DNA of 19,753 bases from JAWXUT01 sp044426075 (GTDB lineage: Bacteria; Bacillota; Clostridia; Christensenellales; DTU072). Made by a program: the position numbers and the translations under genes. Position 1 is the stretch's first letter, and each line of letters opens with the position of its first letter. The stretch covers positions 1 to 19,753 of the forward strand of contig JAWXUT010000022.1 of assembly GCA_044426075.1 (NCBI GenBank), given 5' to 3'. The notes beneath the pieces were generated by a model that worked only from the letters and a program-made list of their open reading frames with translations, made no database searches and had not been told where the DNA came from. Of the stretch, positions 6,817 through 15,623 are shown piece by piece.

Positions 6817-7560
6817 TTACTTCTCCTTTATAAATGTGTATTTTTGTTTTGTAGAATACTTTTCTGAAAATTTGTATCCTAGTCTGTTGAATCCTTTGAT
6901 GTCATTTGCTGTGTTTGCATTAATTGTGGCCATATAGTCTACCATTTCACCACGCGCCATTTTTACATATGCGCCCTTTTCTATAATTTTTCCGCATATT
7001 TCTTCGCCAAAAATTACTTGAATCCACTGTTGAGTGCTTTTAGCATACTTTCTAACTGCAATAGAATACTCATCTGATGCCAAATCAATAACCTCTTCTT
7101 CTGCAGCAAGTAATGTATCATAAATTTTGCTTCCCCAAAACTGATACAAATTTTTATATTCACCAATAGCAATTTTTGCTTGCATTTCTAACCTGTAAGG
7201 CTCAACATCGTCCAATGCTCGCAATCCACCATATAGCCCCGACAATATGATTAAATGCTCAGAAACATACTTAAATTGCTCCTCACTAAACACTTTGGGT
7301 GACATATATTTATACTGCAAACCCTCATATGCCAAAATTGCAGGTGAACCGCTGCAGTTAAACTTAATTTTTTCATAGCGCTCTTTAGTCAAATTAGCAA
7401 GTTTCGCATTGCACAACATTTTCTTCTGAATTTCTTCTACACTAAACCCAGAAACCACTTTTGCAATCTCTTCCGCCTCCGCTAAAAACAACGGCTTAGT
7501 AGTATCTATAATGTCGCGAACTTCGTTCATCTTTTTTGCCGGCGAAATAATTATCTTCAC
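6817..7560 (-). CDS. yaaA: Peroxide stress protein YaaA
   Basis: Member of the YaaA/DUF328 family. In E. coli this protein limits free iron during hydrogen peroxide stress and so reduces DNA damage. Family hallmarks in the 247 residues: the start MKIIISPAKKM, the central ILSGLYGGLRALDDVEPYRLEMQ (about 105-127), YQFWGSKI, and the C-terminal region GEMVDYMATIN with FNRLGYKFSE. The start is GTG at 7558-7560, chosen because GAGGAG lies five bases upstream and the MKIIISPAKK start fits the family. It runs into bcp one base later. No promoter could be seen in the 74 bases upstream, so it may be read with the two surface genes before it. Confidence 0.94.
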   Translation of the reverse strand: MKIIISPAKKMNEVRDIIDTTKPLFLAEAEEIAKVVSGFSVEEIQKKMLCNAKLANLTKERYEKIKFNCSGSPAILAYEGLQYKYMSPKVFSEEQFKYVSEHLIILSGLYGGLRALDDVEPYRLEMQAKIAIGEYKNLYQFWGSKIYDTLLAAEEEVIDLASDEYSIAVRKYAKSTQQWIQVIFGEEICGKIIEKGAYVKMARGEMVDYMATINANTANDIKGFNRLGYKFSEKYSTKQKYTFIKEK

Positions 7561-7634
7561 TGTTGCTCCTCTAGCTTGCTTTTTGTAAAAACTGCTTTGT
7601 TCTTTGCTTTTTCTACCATAATTTGCTCATAAAT

Positions 7635-8591
7635 TTATACTTTAACTTCAATTTCTATAGTTTGTGCCGCTTGTTCTTGTCCCGTTTTATCGCCAGTTTC
7701 AGAATAAGCTGAAGATATGTAGTTTATTTGCAAGATATAGGTACCGCCTGTAAGCGCTGTTATGTTTTCTAAAATCTGCTTTTCGCAAGGGTTTTCAAAT
7801 GATATCGCATTAAATACCGTTTCTGAACCATCTAAATTGAGTATTGAATATGTAAAGTCACTATAAAAGTTATTTTCATCAATATAATCAATAGTAAATT
7901 CAAAAGTGTCATCAATTTGGCAATTGCATTGATATGATATGCCATTAATTTGACTTACTGCGCCATCTAGCGTTTTTATTGGTTCTGTAGCAAGTGTTTC
8001 AGATTCATCTCCATTTATGCTGATGATTTCTATTTGATAAATCGTGCCTTCATTAAGCGAGTCAACTGTTCCCGCAAATGAATATGTTATGTGATATTCG
8101 CCATCTGCAAGTGTTTCAACAATAACAGGGTTTGTTGCGGAATTATTTTCATCCACTTGTAAGTCAATAACCATTGAAGTTGTAGAATTAACAACAACTA
8201 ATCGCAGTGATGTATCAACTGTATTAAAGTCAATTGACGTGCCCTCTGTTGCTACATAATCAAACTCAATTGATACGTTGTAATTAAAAGAATTACCATA
8301 CACTTCTAACGCATTAAAATTGGCAATATAATTGCTTGCATTTGTAGCAATTACTGATATTACAACTACAGCAGTTGCTATAACACTTGCAACCATAGAC
8401 ATTAATGTTGTAATGCTCATTGTGGAACCAGTTTTGGTTGAAGTTGAAACAGTAGCTTCTTCGGAATTAAATTCTGCAATATTTGAAAACTCAGAAGCAT
8501 TTTCTGTGCCATTGTTTACAAAAAGCTCATTTGATTCTATATTAGAATTGCTTGCACTTGTTTCTACTATATTGTTAAATTCATTATCCAT
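7635..8591 (-). CDS. Single-pass membrane protein with extracellular beta-rich domains
   Basis: Unrecognised 318-residue protein. Residues 1-54 are acidic, rich in Asn, Ser and Glu, and have no signal peptide; a single hydrophobic helix follows at about 58-83; the remainder is a Thr/Ser/Glu-rich, beta-type region that looks like two Ig- or fibronectin-like modules (about 90-205 and 210-318). The likely topology is N terminus inside, C-terminal domains outside. Three cysteines (a CNC pair near residue 219, one near 282) could form a disulfide. Its ATG overlaps the stop of the 981-residue surface protein by one base (TAATG), with AAGGGG about ten bases upstream, so the two are made from one mRNA and probably act together. 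No function can be assigned. Confidence 0.75.
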   Translation of the reverse strand: MDNEFNNIVETSASNSNIESNELFVNNGTENASEFSNIAEFNSEEATVSTSTKTGSTMSITTLMSMVASVIATAVVVISVIATNASNYIANFNALEVYGNSFNYNVSIEFDYVATEGTSIDFNTVDTSLRLVVVNSTTSMVIDLQVDENNSATNPVIVETLADGEYHITYSFAGTVDSLNEGTIYQIEIISINGDESETLATEPIKTLDGAVSQINGISYQCNCQIDDTFEFTIDYIDENNFYSDFTYSILNLDGSETVFNAISFENPCEKQILENITALTGGTYILQINYISSAYSETGDKTGQEQAAQTIEIEVKV

Positions 8592-11536
8592 TACTGCGCA
8601 TTCCCCTTGTTTAGATTTTTAGCAAACTTGCTCTTTATTGCATTAACACCTATCAATAAAGCTATTAATGCTATAATTATCCCAAAATATATGTAGATTG
8701 ATGCGGGTTCTTCATAAATCAAAACAAAATCGCCCAATGTATCGGTGTAAAATACGATATATCCGTTTTCAACAACTGCATCAACATATTTTAATTCACC
8801 ATTAGCATCAACTAAAACCGCTTGTACTGAAAGCATAGTTGTGTCATCACTAATTTTTATTGCCACCTTAATCTCACTATCCAATATTAAAGTTTCGCCA
8901 TTTGTATCAAAAATATTAATAGAATAACTGCCAAGTTGTGCATAATCATCATCAAAACTTACATCAACATCGTTGTTGATTATTTGTAGCGAATAATCTA
9001 GTGAAAATCCGTTATCAGAATAAACATAACTATCATTACTAAAAAGTGAAAGTTGCTTTAACTCTGCAACCATTTCTTCCCAACTTGCCATACATATAGC
9101 CAATTGACTCTCTTGACTAACATCTTCTAGTTCTATTAAAATTTCTTCATATGTCGCACTGAATGCGTTTAAACTTTGCATAGAAATCGCGCCACTGTAG
9201 TAAATTTCTTCATACTGCTGTGCTATTTCCAACAAAAAGCTTTGCAATGATTTTTCAAATTGTACACTTGTTAGCGCTTCATAATATGCAGAATACAAAT
9301 TATCTACTATGCTATCAGTTGTGCCATCACCTAGCATAATTTCATCTAAGCGTGATGATGTTATTGTTAGAACTTGGTTCACTGCCTCGCCTTCACACGC
9401 TCTGATATAAAGGCTTACATCTGTTACAATTTGATCTTTTGCTGATTGCAAATTTTCTTCTGTTGGATCTGTTAAAAATGTGTCTAAATTCTCGCTCATT
9501 TCTTCGCTTGGAATATATACATATGTAAGTATCAACTTTATTTCAACCCATTCTGCCTCAAACTGTTCAACCGCTGTTAATGATTCAACTACTGTTAAAT
9601 TTTCTATTAATTCATTGTATTTTGCACAGAAAGCATCAAAACTATCGGCTGTGTAGTAATCGCTATTTGCAATTATTGTGCTGTATTCAGTGTTTATTGT
9701 ATACACCAACTCATTTTTTGCATCTTCGTAAGCATATTCTGGCAGCAGTTTTATTTCACTCCACTGCAGCTCCAATGCCTCAACTTCTTCAAGCGATTCT
9801 GCAACTTCTAAGCTCATAATTAACTCTTCATAGCTTAATTGAAATGCTGTTAAACTATCTTCTGTATAGTAATCGTCATTTAACATTATTTCACTATAAT
9901 CACCTTCAATTGTCGCGAATAATTCTTCAATTTCAATTTCGTACAAAAATACAAGGGATGCAATAGCTGTTTGCCAATCTTCCGCCAGCGTTTCAACCTC
10001 TTCAACTGTTTCCACACTATCTAAGCTTGCAACTATATCATCATAACTTGTACTTAACGCAGATAAACTATCTGTTGTGTAAACATCACTCATTTCTGTA
10101 AAATCTGTATATTCTGTTGCCATACTCTCAATCAATTCATCTCTTGCAACTTCATATTGAAAAATCAATGTCGCTTTTATGTCTTCCCAATCAGATGCTG
10201 CAACATCCACTTCATCTTGCGAAATTGCCGCTGAAAGCTCTGCTATTAAGGCGCTGTAACTATCTGTAAACGCTGTAAAACTATCTGTAGTATAGTCATC
10301 ACTATACAATAGGATATCATTGTATTCGTTGTTAATTGTTTCGGTTAATTCTTCAATTGCTACCTCGTACAAAAATACAAGTTCTGCTTTAATATCTCCC
10401 CATTCGGCTTCCAAAACTTCAACTTCGGTAACCGATTCTGCTAATTCCATATTTTCAAGAAAAGTAATGTAGCTAGTTTCAAATTCAGAAAAACTATCTT
10501 CTGTATACTCCGCATAGCTGTCAGTTAGCTCGGAATATTCGCTTTCAACAACTTCAAATAACGCATCCCTATCTACAATATATTGATATACAAGAACTGA
10601 CTCAACATTGCTCCAAACCGCAGCTATTGTATCAATTTCATTAAAGGTTTCAGCAGTTTGTAAATTTGCAATTAATGTTTCATAGTCACTTTCAAATTCT
10701 GCCAAGCTATCTGTTGTATAGTCGATACTGTTGTCTATAATCTCATCATACGCACTATCAATTATTTCTATTGCATCGTATATTGCAACAACAATTTCGC
10801 TATAGTCAACTCCCGCAACATAAACATCAAGCAATAAGTCTTGCACAGTATATTCATAGCTTGAATCATCTGGATCTGTTGTTGCAATTTCACCCAGCCA
10901 TAATTCAGCTTGCGCTAGCACTTTTGTAATCTCCTCTTCGGTACAATCGCCTATATTTTCTTCAATGCTAGTTAATATCGCAAGTTTAGCTGTAGCTAAA
11001 AGTTCTTCAGTTACGCCATCGTTAAGCGCTTCAACAGCTGCTATCAATTCATCACTTTTTGCATATAACTTTGTTTCTAATTTCTCTGTAATAGAACAAA
11101 AATAGTCTATTAATACATAATTGTTCAAGCTAGAGGAAAATTTATATGCAGTGTAATCTAAAACATAGTCGTATTCAACTTCACCCTCATACCACTCGGC
11201 AGTTAAGTTGTATACGGCTAAATCTACGTGATAAGGAGATGTTAACACATCAAGTTGTTGCTCAACGCCAGAAAGATCTGTGTAATACCAACCCGCAAAG
11301 GTGTAGCCTTCAAGTTCGGGTTCTGGCAAAAAATATGGAATTTCTTCATCTAAAACATAAACTGTTGCGTCTTGTTCGCCATCATAGATTTCTGTATGGT
11401 CAAAATTTAAAGTTGTGTAAACTTCTGTATCTGCTGCATAAGAAACCGCCGTAGTTCCACAAAAACCTACAGCAACAAATATGAACATAAACATTATAAC
11501 TAGTAACGTAATTTTTACTATACGCGCATTACACAA
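8591..11536 (-). CDS. Large acidic surface protein with InlB-type and FIVAR-like tandem repeats
   Basis: A 981-residue cell-surface protein of unknown function. Residues 1-35 are a signal peptide (cleavage near VSYAA). Residues about 66-117 match the Listeria-Bacteroides (InlB B) repeat pattern: LPEPELEGYTFAGWY ending LTAEWYE. From about 255 to 690 come six helical units of 70-74 residues, each with a Y-T-T/E-D-S-x-x-A/E-F core, a Y..LI..L turn, an EVE stretch and a conserved Trp, like FIVAR modules; a seventh, degenerate unit lies near 800-850. A membrane-proximal module (about 860-945, ending DGE/NGYIVFYTDTLGDFVLIY style) precedes a membrane helix at 946-967 and a basic tail. The protein is strongly acidic. 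The start is TTG at 11534-11536, preceded by GGAG at eight bases; the nearby ATG is out of frame. Probably an adhesin or spacer-like stalk. Confidence 0.82.
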   Translation of the reverse strand: MCNARIVKITLLVIMFMFIFVAVGFCGTTAVSYAADTEVYTTLNFDHTEIYDGEQDATVYVLDEEIPYFLPEPELEGYTFAGWYYTDLSGVEQQLDVLTSPYHVDLAVYNLTAEWYEGEVEYDYVLDYTAYKFSSSLNNYVLIDYFCSITEKLETKLYAKSDELIAAVEALNDGVTEELLATAKLAILTSIEENIGDCTEEEITKVLAQAELWLGEIATTDPDDSSYEYTVQDLLLDVYVAGVDYSEIVVAIYDAIEIIDSAYDEIIDNSIDYTTDSLAEFESDYETLIANLQTAETFNEIDTIAAVWSNVESVLVYQYIVDRDALFEVVESEYSELTDSYAEYTEDSFSEFETSYITFLENMELAESVTEVEVLEAEWGDIKAELVFLYEVAIEELTETINNEYNDILLYSDDYTTDSFTAFTDSYSALIAELSAAISQDEVDVAASDWEDIKATLIFQYEVARDELIESMATEYTDFTEMSDVYTTDSLSALSTSYDDIVASLDSVETVEEVETLAEDWQTAIASLVFLYEIEIEELFATIEGDYSEIMLNDDYYTEDSLTAFQLSYEELIMSLEVAESLEEVEALELQWSEIKLLPEYAYEDAKNELVYTINTEYSTIIANSDYYTADSFDAFCAKYNELIENLTVVESLTAVEQFEAEWVEIKLILTYVYIPSEEMSENLDTFLTDPTEENLQSAKDQIVTDVSLYIRACEGEAVNQVLTITSSRLDEIMLGDGTTDSIVDNLYSAYYEALTSVQFEKSLQSFLLEIAQQYEEIYYSGAISMQSLNAFSATYEEILIELEDVSQESQLAICMASWEEMVAELKQLSLFSNDSYVYSDNGFSLDYSLQIINNDVDVSFDDDYAQLGSYSINIFDTNGETLILDSEIKVAIKISDDTTMLSVQAVLVDANGELKYVDAVVENGYIVFYTDTLGDFVLIYEEPASIYIYFGIIIALIALLIGVNAIKSKFAKNLNKGNAQ
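9466..10771 (-). repeat. Six tandem coding repeats of about 210-220 bases (FIVAR-like)
   Basis: Cores DYTTDSLAEF, EYTEDSFSEF, DYTTDSFTAF, VYTTDSLSAL, YYTEDSLTAF and YYTADSFDAF lie about 217, 219, 204, 216 and 210 bases apart inside the surface-protein gene. The protein repeats are well kept but the DNA has diverged, so these are old duplications, not a fresh expansion. Boundaries are approximate. Confidence 0.8.
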
Positions 11537-11569
11537 AACAATAACTCCATTTTATATTTTTATATTTAC

Positions 11570-11598
11570 ATTATAACATATACATTACCTATTTGTAA
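11570..11598 (-). promoter_or_regulatory. Promoter of the FIVAR-like surface operon
   Basis: Minus-strand TTACAA (11593-11598), 17 bases, TATAAT (11570-11575), preceded by TG. The predicted start near 11563 gives a leader of about 27 bases containing GGAG at 11545-11548. Between here and the hypA terminator (11599-11738) the sequence is AT-rich and I see no gene. Confidence 0.7.
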
Positions 11599-11738
11599 AT
11601 AAATTTTATCTTTATGATATTTTTTCGCACTTTTTTCAACATATTGTTAAAAAATTTGTAGGAAAACGATTATATAATAATTGCACGCTATGCTGGAATA
11701 GTAATGTAGTTAATTATAGTTTCTGCCTTTTAATCAAC

Positions 11739-11777
11739 AAAAACACCACCAAACTAAGTAGTTGTAGTGGTGTTTTT
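11739..11777 (-). terminator. Terminator of the hyp operon
   Basis: Perfect 11-base arms AAAAACACCAC (11739-11749) and GTGGTGTTTTT (11767-11777) around a 17-base loop; the arms end in T-runs on either strand. It begins 24 bases past the hypA stop, before the promoter of the surface operon. Confidence 0.88.
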
Positions 11778-11801
11778 TGTTTATTATAATGCGGGATTGT
11801 G

Positions 11802-12152
11802 TTAGTCTTCGGGTACGAGGATTTCTTTTATTAAAAACTCTAGTCCGCACAGAACATCTTTATCAAAGCTGTTGCATTTTGGGCAGAAACCTTCGTATGC
11901 AAGAACATTGAAATTTTCACCACATTGCTGGCATTTTGCCATACCTGGGGTTACATCAATTTGTAATTTTGTGTTTTTGAACAGTGGTTTTTTGTCAATT
12001 GCAGCAGGCCAACATTCATCTAAGTATATCGGAACAATTCCACTCAATTCGCCAACTTGAAGGACGATAGTATCAATACTAGATACATCTTCATCAACAA
12101 TCGCATTTTCTACGGTACGTACTATTTCAAAAACAATTCCTAATTCGTGCAT
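11802..12152 (-). CDS. hypA: Nickel metallochaperone HypA
   Basis: HypA carries nickel to [NiFe]-hydrogenase precursors (and in some bacteria to urease) together with the GTPase HypB. The 116 residues have the invariant nickel-binding start Met1-His2-Glu3, the family phrase LQVGELSGIVP, and a structural zinc site of two CxxC pairs: Cys74/Cys77 and Cys90/Cys93. Length is exactly that of the family. AGGAG lies five bases before the ATG, and the gene begins 7 bases after the stop of the flavoprotein gene, forming the end of an operon hypB-oxidoreductase-hypA. No hydrogenase or urease gene, nor hypCDEF, is in the window, so the nickel enzyme served is unknown. Confidence 0.96.
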   Translation of the reverse strand: MHELGIVFEIVRTVENAIVDEDVSSIDTIVLQVGELSGIVPIYLDECWPAAIDKKPLFKNTKLQIDVTPGMAKCQQCGENFNVLAYEGFCPKCNSFDKDVLCGLEFLIKEILVPED

Positions 12153-12159
12153 AATTCTC

Positions 12160-14814
12160 CTAATTTGTGATGCCTTTAGTTATTATTTTACCAACACGTT
12201 TAATGGCATTTTTCGCCATTTCTACTGGCATTTTCTCATAAACTTTTGCAACAACAATTTTATCGTTTTTAACTAATTTAATTGCGTCAAATTTACATTT
12301 TGTTGTACATTGTCCACAGCCAACACACATGTAGCTATCAACTACAGCAACGCCACAGCCTAAACAACGAGAAGTTTCTGCTTTCATTTGTTCTTCTGTA
12401 AAAGTTGCTCTTGTATCTTTAAATGTGCCGTGATTTTGGTCAAGCCTTAGCGGTCTTTGTCTTTTTACATTGTCAAAACCATCTACTTTTAAGCCCTCTT
12501 TGTCAAGTTGAACAAATTTTCTTCTATCCCTACCATAGTTTTGCGTTTGACCTTCCCAAACCGATCTATGGATTGATATTGAACCTTCTTTTCCGCCAGC
12601 GATTGCGTCAATTGCAAATCTAGGTCCAGTTGCACAGTCACCACCTGCAATAATTGTTGGGTCATCGGATAAATAGAATTCGTTTAATGCAATAGTATTG
12701 TTTGGATTCAATTTTGCACTTGTGCCGTCAAGTAAACCATTCCATTGTATTGCTTGGCCAATTGAAACAAGTACGAAGTCTGCTGCAACAACTATTGTAT
12801 CATCTTCATCGTATTTAGGAGCAAACCTCTTGTTTTCATCAAGTACAGATATACACTTTTTGAATTCAACACCAGTTATTTTGTTATTTTTTGTTATTAT
12901 GCGTTTTGGTCCCCAAGAATTGTTGATTTCAACGTTTTCTTCCATTGCTTCATCAATCTCTTCTTCAAGAGCGGGCATATTCTCCCTAGATTCTAAAGCG
13001 AACATTGCGACTTTATCCGCGCCACATCTTGTTGCCGTGCGCGCTACATCTATCGCTACATTTCCGCCACCAATAACAACTACGTTACCAGATAGCTTAT
13101 CTGCCTTATCTAGCGCAACATTTCTCAAGAAGTCAACACCTAATATAACGCCTACTGTGTCTTCGCCTTCAACATTTAGTTTTCTGCCACCTTGTGCGCC
13201 AATTGCAAGATAGAAGCTAGCAAATCCTTCTTCTTTAAGTTTGGTAATTGTTGTATCTTTGCCGACCTCAATGCCAGTTCTGAATTGCACACCAAGCTCA
13301 CGCAAAATATCAATTTCCGCTTCAATAACCTCTTTTTCGAGCCTAAATGAAGGAATTCCCATAGTTAGCATACCGCCAAGCATTGTTTCTTTCTCAAAAA
13401 CAGTAACATCGTATCCGTCAACAGCAAGATAATATGCGCAACTTAAGCCGGCTGGTCCTGAACCTATAACCGCGATTTTCTTTTGTTTATAGTCGTGTTT
13501 TATGTTTGGAATAAATCTTGTAGCGCTATCTTTTTCTTTATCCGCAATGAATTTTTTTATTTCATCTATAGCAACCGCTTTGTCAATTTGACCACGAGTA
13601 CAAGCATCTTCGCACTTATGTGGACAAATTCTGCCACAAACAGCTGGCAATGGATTTTCTTTTTTGATAAGTTCTAATGCGTCTTGATATCTGCCTAACG
13701 AAGCAAGCCTTATGTATCCTTGTACCGCAATATGCGCAGGACACGCAGTTTTGCAAGGTGCGGTGCCCGTCTCTAAAGTGTCTTGTCTATTGTCACGATA
13801 ATCCACATTCCATTGTTTTTTACTCCAAATGGAGTTGTTGGATTTTTTATAATCTTCTGTTTCAGAAAGCGAATTTGTGCATATTTTTTGCCCTAGTTTT
13901 ATTGCATTTGTGGGGCAGTTTTCTACACATTGCCCACATGCGACGCAATCAGTAGGCGTAATTTCTGCGTGATAATTGCTTCTCTCTGCATCGGGACATT
14001 TGAACAAACTTGAAATTCTTATTGCATAGCAAGAGCAGCCACAACAGTTACAAATAGCTGCAGATTCGCCTGGACCCTCAAGGTTTGGCATCTGGTGCAT
14101 TAAGCCATTTTCTTCAGCTTTTTTGAAAATTGCCTCAGCTTCTTCACGAGTTATTTGCCTTGCTTTACCAGTTTTGATAAAATACTCCGCACCAGAACCC
14201 ATTTGCACACACATCTCATCTTCCAAATGACCGCAGCCCTCGCCAATCATTCGTCTTGAACGCCTACAAGAACAAGGTGATACTGAAAAAATATCGTATT
14301 TATCTAAATAGTAGGATATTTTATCGTATGGAATTGCCTTTGTGTCAGATTTAATTGCCGATTCAATAGGAATAACCCTCATCATACTTGAGCCTAAAGG
14401 TAGCATTGTACCCATTTGAACCATTATTTGTTTTGTATAAGCCTCAAAAGCTTTTGCAATCTCTGGATGCGCATTTACATTTTCTGTGCTGCCCACCATC
14501 ATTTCTAGTGTGCCCGGTGCAAAAATTTGCATATAATATTGCGTTGCGCCATTTTCAGTGTATATTTTAATAACACCGAGATAACCCAATCTATCAAGTA
14601 TTGGTTCAACTTCTGCTTCAGCTATATTGCATTTTTTTGCAACATAATCAAGCGTTCGTGGTTTTCTTAACCCCAAACTAGCTGCAACATCGGCCTCCAA
14701 ATCAGTCAAACAACAATCAAGTGAATAGTACTCGGGAGAATCCTCCGTAATTCTGTTTATCATGCCGGCAATGCCACCCATAACTTTTACTAAATGTAAT
14801 ATGCTCTTTCTCAA
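12160..14814 (-). CDS. Multi-[4Fe-4S] FAD/NAD(P)-dependent oxidoreductase (GltD/NfnB-like) with extra N-terminal Fe-S domain
   Basis: An 884-residue cytoplasmic electron-transfer flavoprotein. Order of parts: a winged-helix-like start (about 40-90); a Cys-rich domain with SPCSCRRSRRMIGEGC near 180 and ICNCCGCSCY near 258; a ferredoxin cluster CVACGQCVENCP near 293; the GltD/dihydropyrimidine-dehydrogenase-type domain with CKTACPAHI near 355 and CGRICPHKCEDAC near 398; FAD-binding IGSGPAGLSCAYYL near 450; NAD(P)-binding IGGGNVAIDVART near 583; GGDCATGPRFAIDAIAGG near 728; and a C-terminal CLGCG plus CVGCGQCTTKC near 817-835. It could pass electrons between NAD(P)H and ferredoxin-like carriers. 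Start: TTG at 14812-14814, since GGAGG is at 14820-14824; a TTG inside the site would falsely add four residues. It is flanked by hypB and hypA, which suggests a link to nickel-enzyme maturation or function; the reaction is not known. Confidence 0.88.
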   Translation of the reverse strand: MRKSILHLVKVMGGIAGMINRITEDSPEYYSLDCCLTDLEADVAASLGLRKPRTLDYVAKKCNIAEAEVEPILDRLGYLGVIKIYTENGATQYYMQIFAPGTLEMMVGSTENVNAHPEIAKAFEAYTKQIMVQMGTMLPLGSSMMRVIPIESAIKSDTKAIPYDKISYYLDKYDIFSVSPCSCRRSRRMIGEGCGHLEDEMCVQMGSGAEYFIKTGKARQITREEAEAIFKKAEENGLMHQMPNLEGPGESAAICNCCGCSCYAIRISSLFKCPDAERSNYHAEITPTDCVACGQCVENCPTNAIKLGQKICTNSLSETEDYKKSNNSIWSKKQWNVDYRDNRQDTLETGTAPCKTACPAHIAVQGYIRLASLGRYQDALELIKKENPLPAVCGRICPHKCEDACTRGQIDKAVAIDEIKKFIADKEKDSATRFIPNIKHDYKQKKIAVIGSGPAGLSCAYYLAVDGYDVTVFEKETMLGGMLTMGIPSFRLEKEVIEAEIDILRELGVQFRTGIEVGKDTTITKLKEEGFASFYLAIGAQGGRKLNVEGEDTVGVILGVDFLRNVALDKADKLSGNVVVIGGGNVAIDVARTATRCGADKVAMFALESRENMPALEEEIDEAMEENVEINNSWGPKRIITKNNKITGVEFKKCISVLDENKRFAPKYDEDDTIVVAADFVLVSIGQAIQWNGLLDGTSAKLNPNNTIALNEFYLSDDPTIIAGGDCATGPRFAIDAIAGGKEGSISIHRSVWEGQTQNYGRDRRKFVQLDKEGLKVDGFDNVKRQRPLRLDQNHGTFKDTRATFTEEQMKAETSRCLGCGVAVVDSYMCVGCGQCTTKCKFDAIKLVKNDKIVVAKVYEKMPVEMAKNAIKRVGKIITKGITN

Positions 14815-14868
14815 AATGACCTCCAAATGTATAATTTTATTGTATAATTTTTTAGGATATTTGTATTT

Positions 14869-15546
14869 TTAGAATTTTTTTTCTAACCACTCTTCAACTT
14901 GTGTTTGCAACCAATTGTTCCAAGCTTCTACGCCCTCACCCGTTTTTGCGGATATTGGAAAAATTTTTATGTTAGGATTTAGCTTTTTTACTCTTGCCTC
15001 ACAAGCTGCAAAATCAAAATTGAAAAAATCTACTGCGTCAATCTTATTAATTATCAATGCATCGCAAATAGAAAACATAAGTGGATATTTAAGTGGTTTG
15101 TCGTCACCTTCTGGCACGCTCAATATCATGGCATTTTTAACAGCGCCCGTATCAAATTCAGCAGGGCAAACCAAGTTACCAATATTCTCTAGAATTGCAA
15201 GCTCTACACCTTCTGTACCAAGTGAATCCAGCCCTTGCTTTGTCATTCCAGCATCCAAATGACACATGCCACCCGTGTGCAATTGTATTGTTTTTACGCC
15301 AGCAGACGATATGGTTCTCGCGTCAACATCGCTATCGATATCAGCTTCCATAACTGCCATATTTATCTTGTCTTTTAATCCCTCAATTGTATGCAACAGC
15401 GTTGTTGTCTTCCCACTTCCTGGAGATGACATCAAATTTAATAAAAATGTATTTTTAACTTTAAGTTCTGCTCTTAACTCATCAGCTTCGCGCTTATTAT
15501 TAGCAAAAACACTCTCTTTAATTTCAATAACTTTAAAACTCTTCAT
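14869..15546 (-). CDS. hypB: Nickel-inserting GTPase HypB
   Basis: GTPase that with HypA loads nickel into hydrogenase precursors. Of 225 residues, SSPGSGKTTT (40-49) is the P-loop; EADIDSDVDA and LHTGGMCHLDAGM follow, the latter with the Cys-His of the G-domain metal site; LENIGNLVCPAEFD supplies the third metal Cys; INKIDAVD is the guanine-specificity motif; a PISAKTGEGVEAW segment lies near the end. There is no CxxCGC start and no His-rich stretch, so the high-affinity nickel store of some HypB proteins is missing. The ATG at 15544-15546 is chosen from AGGAGG at 15552-15557, five bases away, against a longer frame beginning at 15576. It is first in the operon, 54 bases ahead of the flavoprotein gene. 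Confidence 0.96.
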   Translation of the reverse strand: MKSFKVIEIKESVFANNKREADELRAELKVKNTFLLNLMSSPGSGKTTTLLHTIEGLKDKINMAVMEADIDSDVDARTISSAGVKTIQLHTGGMCHLDAGMTKQGLDSLGTEGVELAILENIGNLVCPAEFDTGAVKNAMILSVPEGDDKPLKYPLMFSICDALIINKIDAVDFFNFDFAACEARVKKLNPNIKIFPISAKTGEGVEAWNNWLQTQVEEWLEKKF

Positions 15547-15594
15547 TTCAACCTCCTGAACTATACAAAGCATCAACTACTAGCTATCAATAAC

Positions 15595-15623
15595 ATTATA
15601 CAATATGGTAGAATAAAATTCAA
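15595..15623 (-). promoter_or_regulatory. Promoter of the hypB operon
   Basis: Minus-strand TTGAAT (15618-15623), 17 bases, TATAAT (15595-15600) with TG just before it. The predicted start near 15588 gives a leader of about 40 bases ending in a strong AGGAGG. No nickel-regulator site could be recognised. Confidence 0.7.

Noticed and set aside
7557..7619. 20-residue reading frame (MVEKAKNKAV...) whose stop overlaps the yaaA GTG
   Set aside because: No ribosome site and no family match; its 3' part is simply the yaaA ribosome site region. It could be a leader peptide but there is no support.
9466..10771. Regular 210-220-base periodicity as a possible CRISPR or DNA tandem array
   Set aside because: The periodicity is coding: one continuous open frame with conserved protein cores and diverged DNA; no short identical repeats with unique spacers.
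11599..11738. Possible small gene or RNA between the surface operon promoter and the hyp terminator
   Set aside because: AT-rich, no sizeable frame with a ribosome site, no stable fold apparent by eye.
12698..13213. Long plus-strand open frame opposite the flavoprotein gene
   Set aside because: It is the mirror of a gene with clear FAD and NAD(P) motifs; low-complexity Ser-rich translation, no ribosome site. The same holds for the open frames opposite hypB, yaaA, the surface genes and the symporter.
14815..14826. TTG start at 14826 for the flavoprotein
   Set aside because: Again a TTG inside the GGAGG site; the TTG at 14812-14814 lies five bases after it.
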